NCBI GenBank assembly: GCA_014773175.1
Contig: VXCM01000282.1
Location: 984,519 to 1,048,518, forward strand
Direction of reading: 5' to 3'
Length of the DNA: 64,000 nucleotides
From: Lucifuga dentata
Taxonomy: Eukaryota; Chordata; Actinopteri; Ophidiiformes; Bythitidae
Both the position numbers and the translations under genes were made by a program. Under the pieces are notes generated by a model. That model ran no database searches and had not been told where the DNA came from. It saw only the letters and a program-made list of their open reading frames with translations. The number at the start of each line of letters is the position of its first letter. Position 1 is the stretch's first letter. Below are positions 54,301 to 64,000 of this stretch, in pieces.

Positions 54301-56219
54301 CATTAAACAATTAAGTCTTTACAGAGGAAGTTTGACGAGCAGGTTTCACATGCAGTACGTTTACATGAATGCTAAAACTTTGATTTAACTCCAAGTCAAT
54401 AATTTTTCAACTAATAATTAGACTGAAATCAGCATAACTCAACGTTGGTGTACTCTGAGTAACAGACCTATTTTGTGTGATTGGATTTACTCAATGGGGA
54501 GAGGAAGCATTCCACTCGCATTATTTACCTGGCGTACTTCCTCATTAAGGAGGAGTCACGCCTATTCAGAACACAATCCTATTAATTTCATACATGCACA
54601 GACAAAAATCAGAGTGTAGTGTGCAAACATACTGACTGTACAACCTGTGGCTTGTCTGGCTGCATGGACAAGAGGAAAAGGTGCTTCACAGCATAAGATG
54701 ACTCACTGATGAGGAGAGGGTGGGGGCAACATCCTCATCAAGTAACTGCCTTTCATCGGGTGTCCAGGATGGATTAAAGACACAAAGACACCCTGAATGG
54801 AACATTAAACAACCACCATGACAGGTGGGGGGGGGAGCGTCAGAGATGCTCACATCACATGCATAAAATTGGCTGTTTTCTGTATACATGCATGTGTTTG
54901 TGTACACGTTGCGGGGGAAATGAATATGGACAAAAGTGTGAGGCTCACAAATAGAGCTCTCGTTGATCCTGGGGTCTTGGGTGACAGCTCCTTGAATGTT
55001 TAAGACATACATGAGGAGGAACAAAAAAACCAGCAATAACCTCAAACACAAAGCAGCTGTTTTCTGTCCCTCCAGGAATCTGTAATAATAGCTGCAGTTA
55101 ATAAAATTTAGTTTAGAAGTTGTGTTTCTTTAAAATGATCTTGAGGTTTAAGTTGTATTAGTCTAACATTCTTTGGCATTATTTTAAGCAGACTGTGTAA
55201 TCAATCAAACTGAATCATATCCATCATATCTGAGGTGGCTGAGGACCCCCTTTACACCCTACATTAAAGTTCCACATGTATCCAGATTTGTTATGCAGAT
55301 AGGGAAAAACACGTTAATTCAAGGTGTAAATACACGCAGAGCGCATTGAAATCAGAATGGAATTCAATCTGCCTCACCACATAAAGCTCGTCTATTGAGC
55401 AAGGAGGAAACACAGGCCTTCATTGGGTAATGACCCACCAACTAAAATCCGATCACAATGCAGGGAGAATCCAGATAACAAAAACACCTTTTAATGTAAG
55501 GCGTAAATGCAAGTCCTGACATTGGATGTCATTATTCTGAAAAAGTATACAGATGCAGAGATCTCATTGGACCAACTGGACCATTGTTTTAACAGAAGGC
55601 AGATGCCTGGCTTCGAATGTGATCTCTGATCCTAAACAGATAAGGATGTCCATGGTGAGAAGCTGGCCATGTTTCCTGTCTGTCCTGACCTCTAACCACA
55701 AAGGTTGGATGATGTTCTGGATGAAACACTGTGCCTTCTTTTAAGGCTGGGAAACTGGAGGCTTTTGTGCGCGGGGTCATGAGACCAACCACGCATGAAC
55801 TCCACTAGAACATCCAGTCATGTACAACTGCAAATACACAGCTTACTTTCATACGGCACAAACCCAACCTCCAAGTACTAGCAATGCTACATGTGGAATT
55901 GTACTGTGTACTATGTGTCTTCAGTCAAGCTGTCAGCAAGCATCAGAGCAGAGGATGGAATAGACGAGGCAGATGTGCAAACACGCCTGGCAGAGCTCCC
56001 CCACCCACCCATCGTCATCCAAACCAACACACCATAAATAAGTAATAAAAAAAACCCCACCACCCTATCTCACACTGTAATGGAAAGGGTTTAATTTACT
56101 CTGTTTACAGGTGGTCCGTTTTGTACAGGCACAAGCAAACACACCACAATGAAGTGGCTAGAGTAAACACTTGGCCAATGTGAGGCAGCAAAGAAACGGT
56201 GATTATATATATATATATN

Positions 56220-56259
<40 letters not shown>

Positions 56260-58921
56260 TTATAATAATGATATTTAATAAATGTGAGATATGAGAAAAA
56301 TACCATTACCTCACTGTTAAGCAGGAACAAAATAATACTACTACTAAAAAAAACCATCTTGCACAGTTGAGCACTCTCACTTTTTCTATTAGCCAAAGTG
56401 GTGATCACCATGGATGCCAGGAGAGGAACGGGACTACAGTCTGCTGTGGTTCAAGGGTTGCACATCTACCGTCACAACCTTCAACTACTTGAAACTAAGA
56501 GAAGACCACTGTGCAAAAACACAGGTGATGAACAAAAAAGCGTGCATCAGGGTTATAGTCTTTGTAAGGGGCAGCTTCACTCAGAACCGGAAAGCCGTAA
56601 TGAGGAATTTCGTCTTTTATGACCACCATGCTGTCGAGGGGAGACCTCTATCAAAACATGTTTTGTTTGCTGTTTGGACCAAAAGAAACTATAATTTAAC
56701 ATTTATGAGCTGTTTAACTATAACAGCTACTACACTGCCAATACAAGATATTTAACTGTTACTGTACTGACTCTGTAAGATGATTGATATAAAGAAAATG
56801 ATTCTAAATGTTCATTTATAAACAGAGAAATTATTGTTATACTTATTACTGTTTATAGTGTGAGGAGCCATATTGAAATGATATCAATACTGAACTTGGG
56901 GTTGAGAAACCTTGCCCAGCTTTCCCACTACTGAGTTGAGGGAGCGTTTTCTTTGTCTTGTCCCAGTCGGAGGTTGGAAATTTTGAGTACAACCTCAGAA
57001 TTTGAGTGAGTGATTGAACACATCCAAGGCACAGCAAAGGCAAGATGGAGGATTCAGAGCTGTGAAGCGCTTTGTCCTGTCGGTCTATGAACGTAATGTT
57101 GACTCAAGCAGTTAAAAGTGATGAACTGTCAACAAAATTATATCAAATATTCTCAACTTTAACACTGTCAGATGGGTGACATGGTTCACCAGTCTGGCTG
57201 ACTGATTTGAAAATGAGATACCTGAGGCCATGTCCACATTAAACCAGCTAAAGAAAAGAACATTATTGTGACATAACTTTGGTTATGAAACATTGATGTT
57301 TGGTTAGGTTGCAGGGACCAAATCCACAAACTGGCAAACTTATGAGCACCTGTCAAGTAATCAAGCTGGATGTTAAATATCACTCAGCATTCAGTGATAA
57401 CAGTGAGTAAATAGAAAGCCGAGGAACTTGACTAGCTCATTAAAAAGCAGCCTGTTGCTCTCAGGCCAATTCACAAATGCCATTGTGACTTTCCATTGTG
57501 TGTGGAACCAAAATCTAAACAATGATATCCAGCAGCTCTACCCTTAGAAAGAAAGACACATGGTACTGTGAAATGCAAGAGCAAGTGGCTCGCACTGGAT
57601 ACAAAGATGGAATATTTAAATGGTATGAAAAACATTAACATACATGTGGGATGAGGCAAGTGCCAGTTTTCATAAGAGAGGTGAGGGGAGCTTATCTCTC
57701 GCAATCATTGGAGAAAAAGAAAGGAAAATACAGGGAGAGAAAGACGGCAATGTGACCTTTTCCAGATGGTATAGCCTTTAATCCTTACTACAGAGTCCTG
57801 CTGGGGACATGCAGACTGGAGAAGTCTGATAAATCAGGTCCAAATGCCACTGTGAATCTGCACTTCTATGCATAGACTAACTAAAAAGGGACAAGTGCTT
57901 TGAAGTAGATCTTCTTCAAGAGGGCTGTGCTGATGGCCATATTGGTCCTTTCGGTTCACACATTCATCACTTATTTGATTTGGTGCACAGCATCTTTAAC
58001 TGACTGTGGGGTGGCTTCGCTCAGTCAGTCATGGTGGAAGGTGTGGGTGTGTGTATGTGTGTGCAAAAACATATGATGTGAATAAATGTGCAAGACCATA
58101 TTGTCACATTATCTGTCCTACATTTGAATTGAGAGGACTATGAAAAAGATAAACATAAAATAATTGAACTATGTGAATGGTTACTTGCATTTATTATACT
58201 AAAAGTTGTTTATTATACAGTGTGTAAGTGGTTATAAGTCAAATTTCGTAGACAGACAATCCAGCAGATCATGTAGGGATGACTAGCAGGAACCCAACTG
58301 GATTTTTTCCAACAAATTTGATCAGTATTATCTCTGTTATCATTGTGCTTCAAGATATACTTGTAAAACAAATGTAAATCTTAACTCCAGCTGATCACCT
58401 GTTTTATGGATACATTTAAAATTAAATGTTCTGTACAAATAACAGAACAAGTTCATGTGAATCCTGTGATAAAGACCTGATATTTTACTGCCTCCTGCTG
58501 GCAGAGGATACAACTACGCCAATGCTCATTATGTGTGAGCGTTGCACGGGACAATTACTGTTCCTTGCAAAATAGAAATAATCTTTGAGGCAATGCAAAT
58601 GTCATTTGTAAGCACGGGGCAATGATAACAGCATCAAGCTTTGCTGGTGCTCCAGCCAGTAATTAGAGCTGACATTTCACTCTAAAACGGTCATTAGTCA
58701 CTTCCAAACAACCTGACATGATAACTGTAATATCTCTAAATTGCATCAATTAGAAAAGGTTTGCTGCAGGGGCCTGAAAATTTTCTTTCCTGATCAAAAT
58801 GTCACCAATAGGACAATTACATCAGTAGAAGGAAGATGGAAATAAGCCAAGCCACAATAAGCCAAGGTGTCCAAGAGTTTGCCCTAAAGGCGTTTGTACG
58901 CTTCTTCTGGGAACGACACTG

Positions 58922-58952
<31 letters not shown>

Positions 58953-61900
58953 NAAAAACAACCTGAGTCTAAGTTTTATAGTCCTGGTAATCATTTTTAT
59001 CAGATGTGATAACATAACATAACTCTACTGCAGAGGTGCCAGGGTTTTTTTTTTTTTATAACAACCTCATGATTAAAATCCTGTTAAGTAGTCTGGTCCT
59101 TCTCAACCCTATCTTTAGCGGACACATGGCTTACTAGAAATCCTGCAGTGCTTGTTGGTTATTTAAAGGACCATACCAACAGTTTTGCATGCTTGAGCCT
59201 ATTCAATTTTAATTTTCACAATATCAACTGTCAGTAGTAATCACTGGGAAATGATTACTGACAATCATTTCCCAAAGCATACTACTGGAATGGTGAGTTA
59301 AAAAATGTTTTTCCTACCTTCCATTGGTTTCAGTTCATTCTGGTATGCTATTAAAATCAACTTGTTGATTACTTGAAATGTTCTTGGGATAGGTAATCCA
59401 TCATCATGAACAAGATGTGTATTCAGGCTTTTTTTCAAGGTTATGTAACTTCAGCATTTAAGTGCAATAAAAAGCATGGAGTGAATGTATGTCTCCACCG
59501 TGGAATATAGTCCCAAAAGAAGANTGCAATAAAAAGCATGGAGTGAATGTATGTCTCCACCGTGGAATATAGTCCCAAAAGAAGACCTGCATTTATCAAA
59601 ACATTTAAACGATCGTGACTTCATAAGGCTGTGTAACTATTAGCAGGTGAAACATCGATGTTTAAGGTGGGTGTATCGCTTGAATATTTGATTTTGAAAG
59701 ATTAAGAGATTTTTCAAAATATTAGGTGAAACATGGTTTTATCCTTTGGGAAATGATTGTCAGTAATGTAACATGTATGAAAATTGAATATATTAGGATC
59801 AAACATGCAGAATGGGTGGTATGGTTCTTTAATACTGGGGAAGCTGAACTAAAACTACGAGGAAGAGAATGAGAACCCACCCGTTTGATGGAGCTGCGAG
59901 TCTTCTCCTTCCACTCATGGCTGCTCACCTCCAGAGTGCAGTGGACGTAGGTTTCTCTGTCGTACGAGCCCAGAATGAACAGTCTGCAGGAACACAGCGC
60001 AATAACTGTGAGAGCTGCAACATGTCTGCTCTTAGACATTCAGCCAACACTTCCATCACATGTAGGGTAAAATTGGTACGTAAAGTCAATCATTTAATCA
60101 AGAACATGCAATCAAAATGTCATATTAGAATAAAATCAATGCAGACTGAAATCTTCCCATAATCTTCCCATGCATATTTTGTTTTATATTCTAAATTGAC
60201 TATATGATCCATAATGGAAAAAGATAACTCCATCTCTGCTCGAATCAAAGACGAGGCAGCAGTAAATTGCTTCTGATCAGCTGTCATGATACGCTGCTTC
60301 ACTCAGTTTGTATTGGTCAACTCGAGGAAACAAGTTGAGGTTATACAGCAAAGGCTTTATTGATCTTTGCCCACAAACACTTTTAGCGTCTTAGCTCATA
60401 TCATGAGAGTGTTTATATCAATACAACTTGTTCTTTTTTTTTAGCCACAAACATGCTAAAAGTTATATTAAAAATAATAAGCCAATTACTAGAACAAGAC
60501 ATAATATAAGGATTGAAAACCAATAAAAGCAATAACTAATAAAATCCACCCAATACTCTATTGGAAATTCCACCTTTGACTCCTGGGATCTACGGGACGA
60601 CACACAAATCATGCCACCCAGTCAGAGGATTGTCAGACTGGCATCTACCTGGATAGTTTATACAATTTAAAACATTTCATCATACATGATTCAGGTGTAT
60701 TTAGCCAATCGAGATCTAGGAGGCACCAACTCTTGATCGAGTGAAAACACCTGATTTAACTAATCAGGTGTGGGTTGAGCAAGGAGAGATGGAAAACATA
60801 CATTGCTGTGGTAATTAAGGACCCGGATTGAGAACCACTGTACTATATGACTACTGCTCCTCCTGCTGTGCTGAAGAGAACATTGCATCAAACATGTTTC
60901 CAACTATTACAATTATAAAAGAACTTTCCTTAAATTTACCTGAAAGATGCCTCTCAGATTCAGGAATGACATCATCAACACCAACTTGTACTGGATGATA
61001 AATTTGAAAAAATTCTGTTGCTCCATCTCAGCCAGATCAGCTCACATTGTTTCCCTTGTAAGATTTTACTGAGTGAGCTAAATGGGTGGATACCTCCCTC
61101 TGCTGGACATTTACGGTATATTACATCTACTATGTCGATCACAATTAACCTTTATCGCTTAAAAGATAAAGCTGTGAGATCACAAAATTCAACAAATGGA
61201 TATATCAGAAAGAAGATAGTCTCTAAAGCTCTACTTAGAGATGACATCAGGCATTAAAAATAAAATTATATTAAAACACATTACCACTAACTAACAATAA
61301 AAGTATCTTTTCTGCTATGGGAGCTGTGCAGAGGAGCTACTATAAGATGAAGATGATGGAGGAGGCAGGGTGGGGTGCAAGGGTGTCAGGGGAGGGGCTG
61401 TGTGATTATAATGGGCAGGACGTGAATTATTAATAGATGAGCCTGATCTGTTCATTCCGCAGTCTATCAAATGCAACCAACCACACAAGCGTGGTTTAAC
61501 TCTCTCAGCACACACACACACGTATGCGCTCAGACACACACAATACTCCTCTGTCTTTGCCAGGCCATGTAGGACAGCCCACTCCCTGTCAGGGTGAGCC
61601 TGTGGTAATGGCTTTGACTCTTGGCAAATGAAATTTTAAACACGTCAGTTTGGACAAAGAGTGTGTGTTTGTCTCAGGAAGGAGAGACTGATGAGAGGCA
61701 GCTTGGACTTTCCAACATAACGGGCTCTGTAGCAACTATTTCAAAACATTGCCAATAGATGAATATTTAGATATGAAAAGATAATACGCTCTAAACAGAT
61801 AACTGAGTCATCTGAATTTAATATTAATATTCATTTTTAAAAACTGCATTTATTTACTTCAGTAATTACAAAAGCCACGTAGAAAACCCTTAAACAGTTT

Positions 61901-62601
61901 GTGCATAGCCTCCTCAGAGTGTCACAATAACACTTTTGATCCACAAAAATCTGATAAAGTCAGGATTTGGTCGGAAACTACTAGTTGCTGCTGTTGCAAT
62001 AGCAAACAATTTCAGACAAAGCGCCCTATTATGTTCATGGGCCACCCACTTCCAGTTTGCGTACAAATGCAAATATTTTGAAGTAAACAGGTACAGAAAC
62101 TGATCGCGGCTTTGCTTTACACCCCTAAATTAGTGCTAAGTGTAATGTAACATTAAAAGAAAATTACAGTTCTGAGTAAAGAGCGCCATAACATTTCAAT
62201 GTTCCAAAAGGAAAAAATAGTTGTTAATGCAAGTCTGAGTTGTAATTCCAGCAATAATAGCATCGTGTTTCCTTGCTTTGTGGTGGAAACCTAATAAAGG
62301 GAAGAGGATTTTGCATGCCATGGTGCATCTGCATGCTATACCACAAAACACCGTGCTATAGGATCGACTCATTCACTTCAACACTCCATGGACTGTTGCT
62401 AAGTCACAGTGACAGAATAAATGCAGAGCGACTATTTAATTAAGTGAGGAAAGCAAATGGATGGAGGCTTCTCACCTGCTACATTCAATGAGGGTGACTC
62501 TGAGTCGTCCTTCCACCAGCCTGCTGTCCTGGACTGACAGGTCCAAATCACAGGCCAAACCCGGCAGAGGTTGTACTTGAAACGGGAAGAAGGGCTTGTA
62601 T
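40026..62601 (-). CDS. pdzd8: pdzd8, PDZ domain-containing protein 8 (5' partial, last four exons)
   Basis: ER-anchored tether that transfers lipid at contacts of ER with mitochondria and late endosomes, the latter through Rab7. Exons in transcript order: 62601-62476, 59983-59881, 42811-42649 and 42379-40026; phases agree throughout, giving 914 residues plus stop. Human PDZD8 is about 1154 residues in five exons, so exon 1 (membrane anchor, most of SMP) lies beyond 64000. In order: SMP end and C2-like strands (KPFFPFQVQPL, GRLRVTLIECS), PDZ (SVGMTF loop to SVQVPKLLKQAGERVVILYE), Ser/Pro-rich linker with polyproline (about 41800-41860), second C2-like domain (41096-41395), C1 zinc finger (40794-40946), acidic linker and coiled coil (about 40190-40440), the region that binds Rab7 in mammals. 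Stop TGA at 40028-40026. Convergent to slc18a2. Confidence 0.95.
42649..42811 (-). CDS. pdzd8: pdzd8 PDZ-domain exon
   Basis: 163 bp, acceptor TATGCATCAG, entered in phase 0 and left in phase 1. Codes TEVIKGPCGSVGMTFRHI, then VHVSIETITPNSPAALADL and QKGDRLIEIG. The donor is G|GTCTGG, a weak match to GTRAGT, but phase and the PDZ fold (GG VHV TSSVQV) demand it. The 269 bp intron follows. Confidence 0.88.
44345..44869. mobile_element. TIR element family, full copy (0.53 kb)
   Basis: Left end CTAAAGGATCATACAGGTGA; right end, reverse-complemented, CTTAAAGGACCATAACTGCA. Both continue into CATGTTTGAGCC. Interior shares ATTAAAATCAACTTG, TTTAAGGTGG-type and TTTGATTTTGAAAGATTA words with the other copies. 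No open frame of note. Confidence 0.8.
45154..45613. mobile_element. TIR-like repeat of the ATCGATTAATCGAT class
   Basis: Starts TAGTGCTGAAAATATCAATC with GATTAATCGAT just inside; ends (reverse-complemented) TTGGTGCTTCAACAAATA. This resembles the widespread vertebrate elements ending in TAGTGCTGCAA, placed in hAT from memory. No target duplication recognised. Confidence 0.5.
45994..46032. repeat. Perfect 18 bp hairpin, 3 nt loop
   Basis: ATTCAGCAGATTCAACAC (45994-46011), loop TCT, exact reverse complement 46015-46032. The right arm ends within one base of the start of the 65 bp duplicated join at 46032. Confidence 0.92.
46032..46162. repeat. 65 bp direct duplication around a single N (probable assembly artefact)
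   Basis: 46032-46096 equals 46098-46162 around N at 46097. Confidence 0.9.
47811..47843. repeat. T homopolymer with single N
   Basis: T tract interrupted by N at 47827, an unresolved homopolymer join. Confidence 0.9.
50126..50254. repeat. 64 bp direct duplication around a single N (probable assembly artefact)
   Basis: 50126-50189 equals 50191-50254 around N at 50190, in otherwise unique, GC-richer sequence. Confidence 0.9.
50615..50830. repeat. Fragments of dispersed DNA-transposon ends
   Basis: AGAGCCCAACCAGG with GATATCAGCTTATCGCAG (50621-50670) and ACACTAGCATTCAAACGTTT GGAATCA (about 50761-50790) resemble common fish transposon termini; the latter is like the Tc1/mariner-type ends ACACTACCGTTCAAAAGTTT. 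Identification is from memory. Confidence 0.4.
50849..50905. repeat. (TTA)n/(TCA)n microsatellite
   Basis: TTATTA units with one inversion (AATAATTATTA), followed by ATC units. Confidence 0.85.
53980..54014. repeat. Perfect 11 bp hairpin, 13 nt loop
   Basis: TGATCAATTCA (53980-53990) and its reverse complement (54004-54014). Confidence 0.85.
56203..56260. repeat. (AT)n microsatellite with single N
   Basis: AT units either side of N at 56219; length probably unreliable. Confidence 0.9.
58922..58953. repeat. T homopolymer ending in N
   Basis: About 30 T, then N at 58953, then AAAAA; an unresolved join. Confidence 0.9.
59162..59832. mobile_element. TIR element family, full copy (about 0.61 kb after removing a duplicated join)
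   Basis: Left end TTTAAAGGACCATACCAAC; right end, reverse-complemented, TTAAAGAACCATACCACCC. Inside it, 59463-59523 equals 59525-59585 around N at 59524, a probable artefact of 62 bp. The right end is 49 bp from the pdzd8 exon at 59881. No coding capacity. Confidence 0.82.
59881..59983 (-). CDS. pdzd8: pdzd8 internal exon (C2-like segment)
   Basis: 103 bp, acceptor TTCCTGCAG, donor GTGGGT. Codes LFILGSYDRETYVHCTLEVS then SHEWKEKTRSSIKR, and ends on a codon boundary that meets the PDZ exon. It lies 17 kb upstream of that exon and only 49 bp from a mobile-element end (59832). Confidence 0.9.
59984..62475 (-). other. pdzd8 intron 2 (2.5 kb)
   Basis: Contains a hAT-type fragment (60689-60842) and AC-rich sequence around 61507-61540. 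No exon seen. Confidence 0.75.
60689..60842. mobile_element. Fragment of the hAT-type element seen at 26213
   Basis: Right end GGATTGAGAACCACTGTA is the reverse complement of a TACAGTGGTTCTCAATCC terminus. Interior shares AGCCAATC, CTGATTTAACTAATCAGGTG and GCAAGGAGAGATGGAAAA words with 26213-26392. Left end lost. Confidence 0.65.
62476..62601 (-). CDS. pdzd8: pdzd8 internal exon (SMP end and C2-like start)
   Basis: 126 bp, acceptor CGTTCTAG, donor GTGAGA, phase 2 in and out. Codes YKPFFPFQVQPLPGLACDLD, then LSVQDSRLVEGRLRVTLIEC S. A longer open frame on the same strand (62656-62432) is in a different reading frame and is not the gene. Confidence 0.88.
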
Positions 62602-64000
62602 CTAGAACGAGAAATAAGAACCGTCCACATTTTAATTTAAGGTGTAACTGAATCAATTAATTGGTGTAAAAGTCCATGATCTTCTTTCTTCTGGATGTAA
62701 GGTTTTGTCATTTAATCTCAGGCAGTTCTTAATGGCACAGAAAGCAAGTCAATATGTGTCTACTTCAATTGTTAATGAATTCCTGTGAAGAAGAAAGCAA
62801 TGATTAGGATTTGCATGAGAAAACTTACATTAGTTTAAGAAGTTCTAATCTTTGAAAGAAGCTAAACTCAACATTTCAGATCAAGTTTAAGAGAAGGAGC
62901 AAGAATCAAGACGAGAGGAAAATAAGTCTGAGTGACTTAATCACCTTAAAATGTAACTTTCATACAACAAATTACATTCTCTGCATTATGGCAAGCTGCT
63001 TCTATCTAGTGAAGGCCATAAATCTTCATGAATATAACAGTGTTCAGCATAGTTATCAGTTTGGTATATTCTTCTGCTCTGAGAGCAACTTATTATTTAG
63101 ACATTTTTCTTTAACTAAGATGATGATGATATGAAATATGTGTGTGTTTAAAGCACTGGAAATCAATCTAATCATTTGTATATCTTAACTTGACACGGAA
63201 AACACATATTTATGATATTTCTGTGGTTGTCATGTCATGTTCTCTTTGAGATTTTACAAAGGCTATGAAAGCTTAAAAAAGATTCTCATATCACATAATT
63301 TGATGATTTTTTTTTTTTTTTTTNTTTTTTTTTTTTTTTTGTCTTTTTTTTGGCATTAATAGCATTTGAGGATTTCACTGGGCAGGGTTACTATGAATGA
63401 AGTCTAGAAATGCATTGAACTACCACAAACTCATTACCTTATCTCGTTATCTGGTTCATTTGTTCATCAAAAATAGTTTGCATCCAGTAAATGGCCTTTC
63501 TAGTCATTTGAACACTATCAAATGTTACACATTTACACATTTGTCACATCAGTGAAGAAAAACGAGCTTGCAAAGAGTTTGTCAAACAACATAGCATCAC
63601 TCACATTTACAAGTTACAATACTTAAGGAATTCCTCCTTTAATGTACTGTAAGCTTGACAAGCAGCCAGAGGCTGTCTTTCAGCAAAGAGACATCATGTT
63701 ATCAGATCTGAAAAACCTGTCTACCAGCTTTGCAAGGTTTGAGCTGGCACAGTCTGGAATGTATCAGCTCAGTGACAAAGAAACGTCTAATGAGTAGCTG
63801 AAGCGAGTAGACCCCGTGACTTCTGTTGGGTGTGGCATTTGGTTAAATAGAGAACTGGCTCCTTGGGTGCAGCAGACTGGAGTCTTATCAAAAACAGTCA
63901 TTGTAACAGTTCAGCATGTTGTTTGAGAGCACAAGACTGTCCTTTACTATTTTGGGCTGCTGGTGCTGCTCTTGCTGGCCTGAGGGTCCTGCTGTTCTAA
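62602..64000 (-). other. pdzd8 intron 1 (partial)
   Basis: No coding exon found to the window edge. T tract with N at 63324 (63307-63340). The first coding exon must lie beyond 64000. Confidence 0.7.

Larger units (their letters stand above)
42812..59880 (-). other. pdzd8 intron 3 (17 kb)
   Basis: No nested gene supported on either strand. It contains two full TIR-family copies (44345-44869; 59162-59832), another TIR-like repeat (45154-45613), an 18 bp perfect hairpin (45994-46032), assembly joins at 44243, 46097, 47827, 50190, 56219, 58953 and 59524, a Tc1/mariner-like end (50758-50830) and an (AT)n tract. Nothing specific seen in 42900-44300, 46200-47780, 47900-50100, 51000-53900 or 54100-56180. 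Confidence 0.75.

Noticed and set aside
54686..55051. A 121-codon minus-strand open frame starting with a hydrophobic stretch like a signal peptide
   Set aside because: No recognisable domain or splice support, and low-complexity composition in the intron. One chance frame of this size is expected over 17 kb.
56091..56411. Open frame with alternating Ile-Tyr
   Set aside because: Translation of the (AT)n tract across N at 56219.

Overview
The window comes from a vertebrate nuclear genome, almost certainly a ray-finned (teleost) fish. Three intron-rich genes are recognisable by protein family: kcnk18 (TRESK two-pore potassium channel, + strand), slc18a2 (vesicular monoamine transporter 2, + strand) and pdzd8 (ER tether protein, - strand). 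From memory, the same trio lies together on human chromosome 10q25, so this is a conserved neighbourhood. The fish assignment rests on the noncoding DNA: an L2-type LINE tail, CTTGC-ended retroelement tails, hAT-like miniature elements and abundant simple repeats.

Layout. 1-8705 holds kcnk18 from its second exon to its stop codon; the first exon lies left of the window. One 7.6 kb intron splits the first selectivity-filter codon. 8706-15650 is intergenic. 15652-31502 is a complete slc18a2: a probable noncoding exon 1 next to a perfect CRE, then fifteen coding exons whose phases all join to give exactly 514 codons plus stop, the length I recall for human VMAT2. 31503-40025 is the space between two convergent genes and probably carries both 3' UTRs. 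40026-62601 (- strand) holds the last four exons of pdzd8 (end of SMP, C2-like, PDZ, second C2-like, C1 and coiled coil). Its first exon, with the membrane anchor and most of the SMP domain, lies beyond 64000.

The three genes share no pathway as such. TRESK sets resting excitability, VMAT2 loads monoamines into synaptic vesicles, and PDZD8 tethers ER to other organelles and moves lipid. No undescribed protein system is visible. The less ordinary content is noncoding: a family of about 0.5-0.6 kb terminal-inverted-repeat elements present five times, two of them partial; several perfect hairpins with arms of 12-18 bp and loops of 3-5 nt, which look like template-switch products; and a hairpin presenting the probable slc18a2 poly(A) signal in its loop.

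Assembly quality matters here. There are eighteen single N bases. Six are flanked by exact 61-67 bp direct duplications, and most of the rest sit in homopolymers or (AT)n. These look like contig ends that overlap but were never merged, so the duplications are probably artefacts. None falls in an exon I call.
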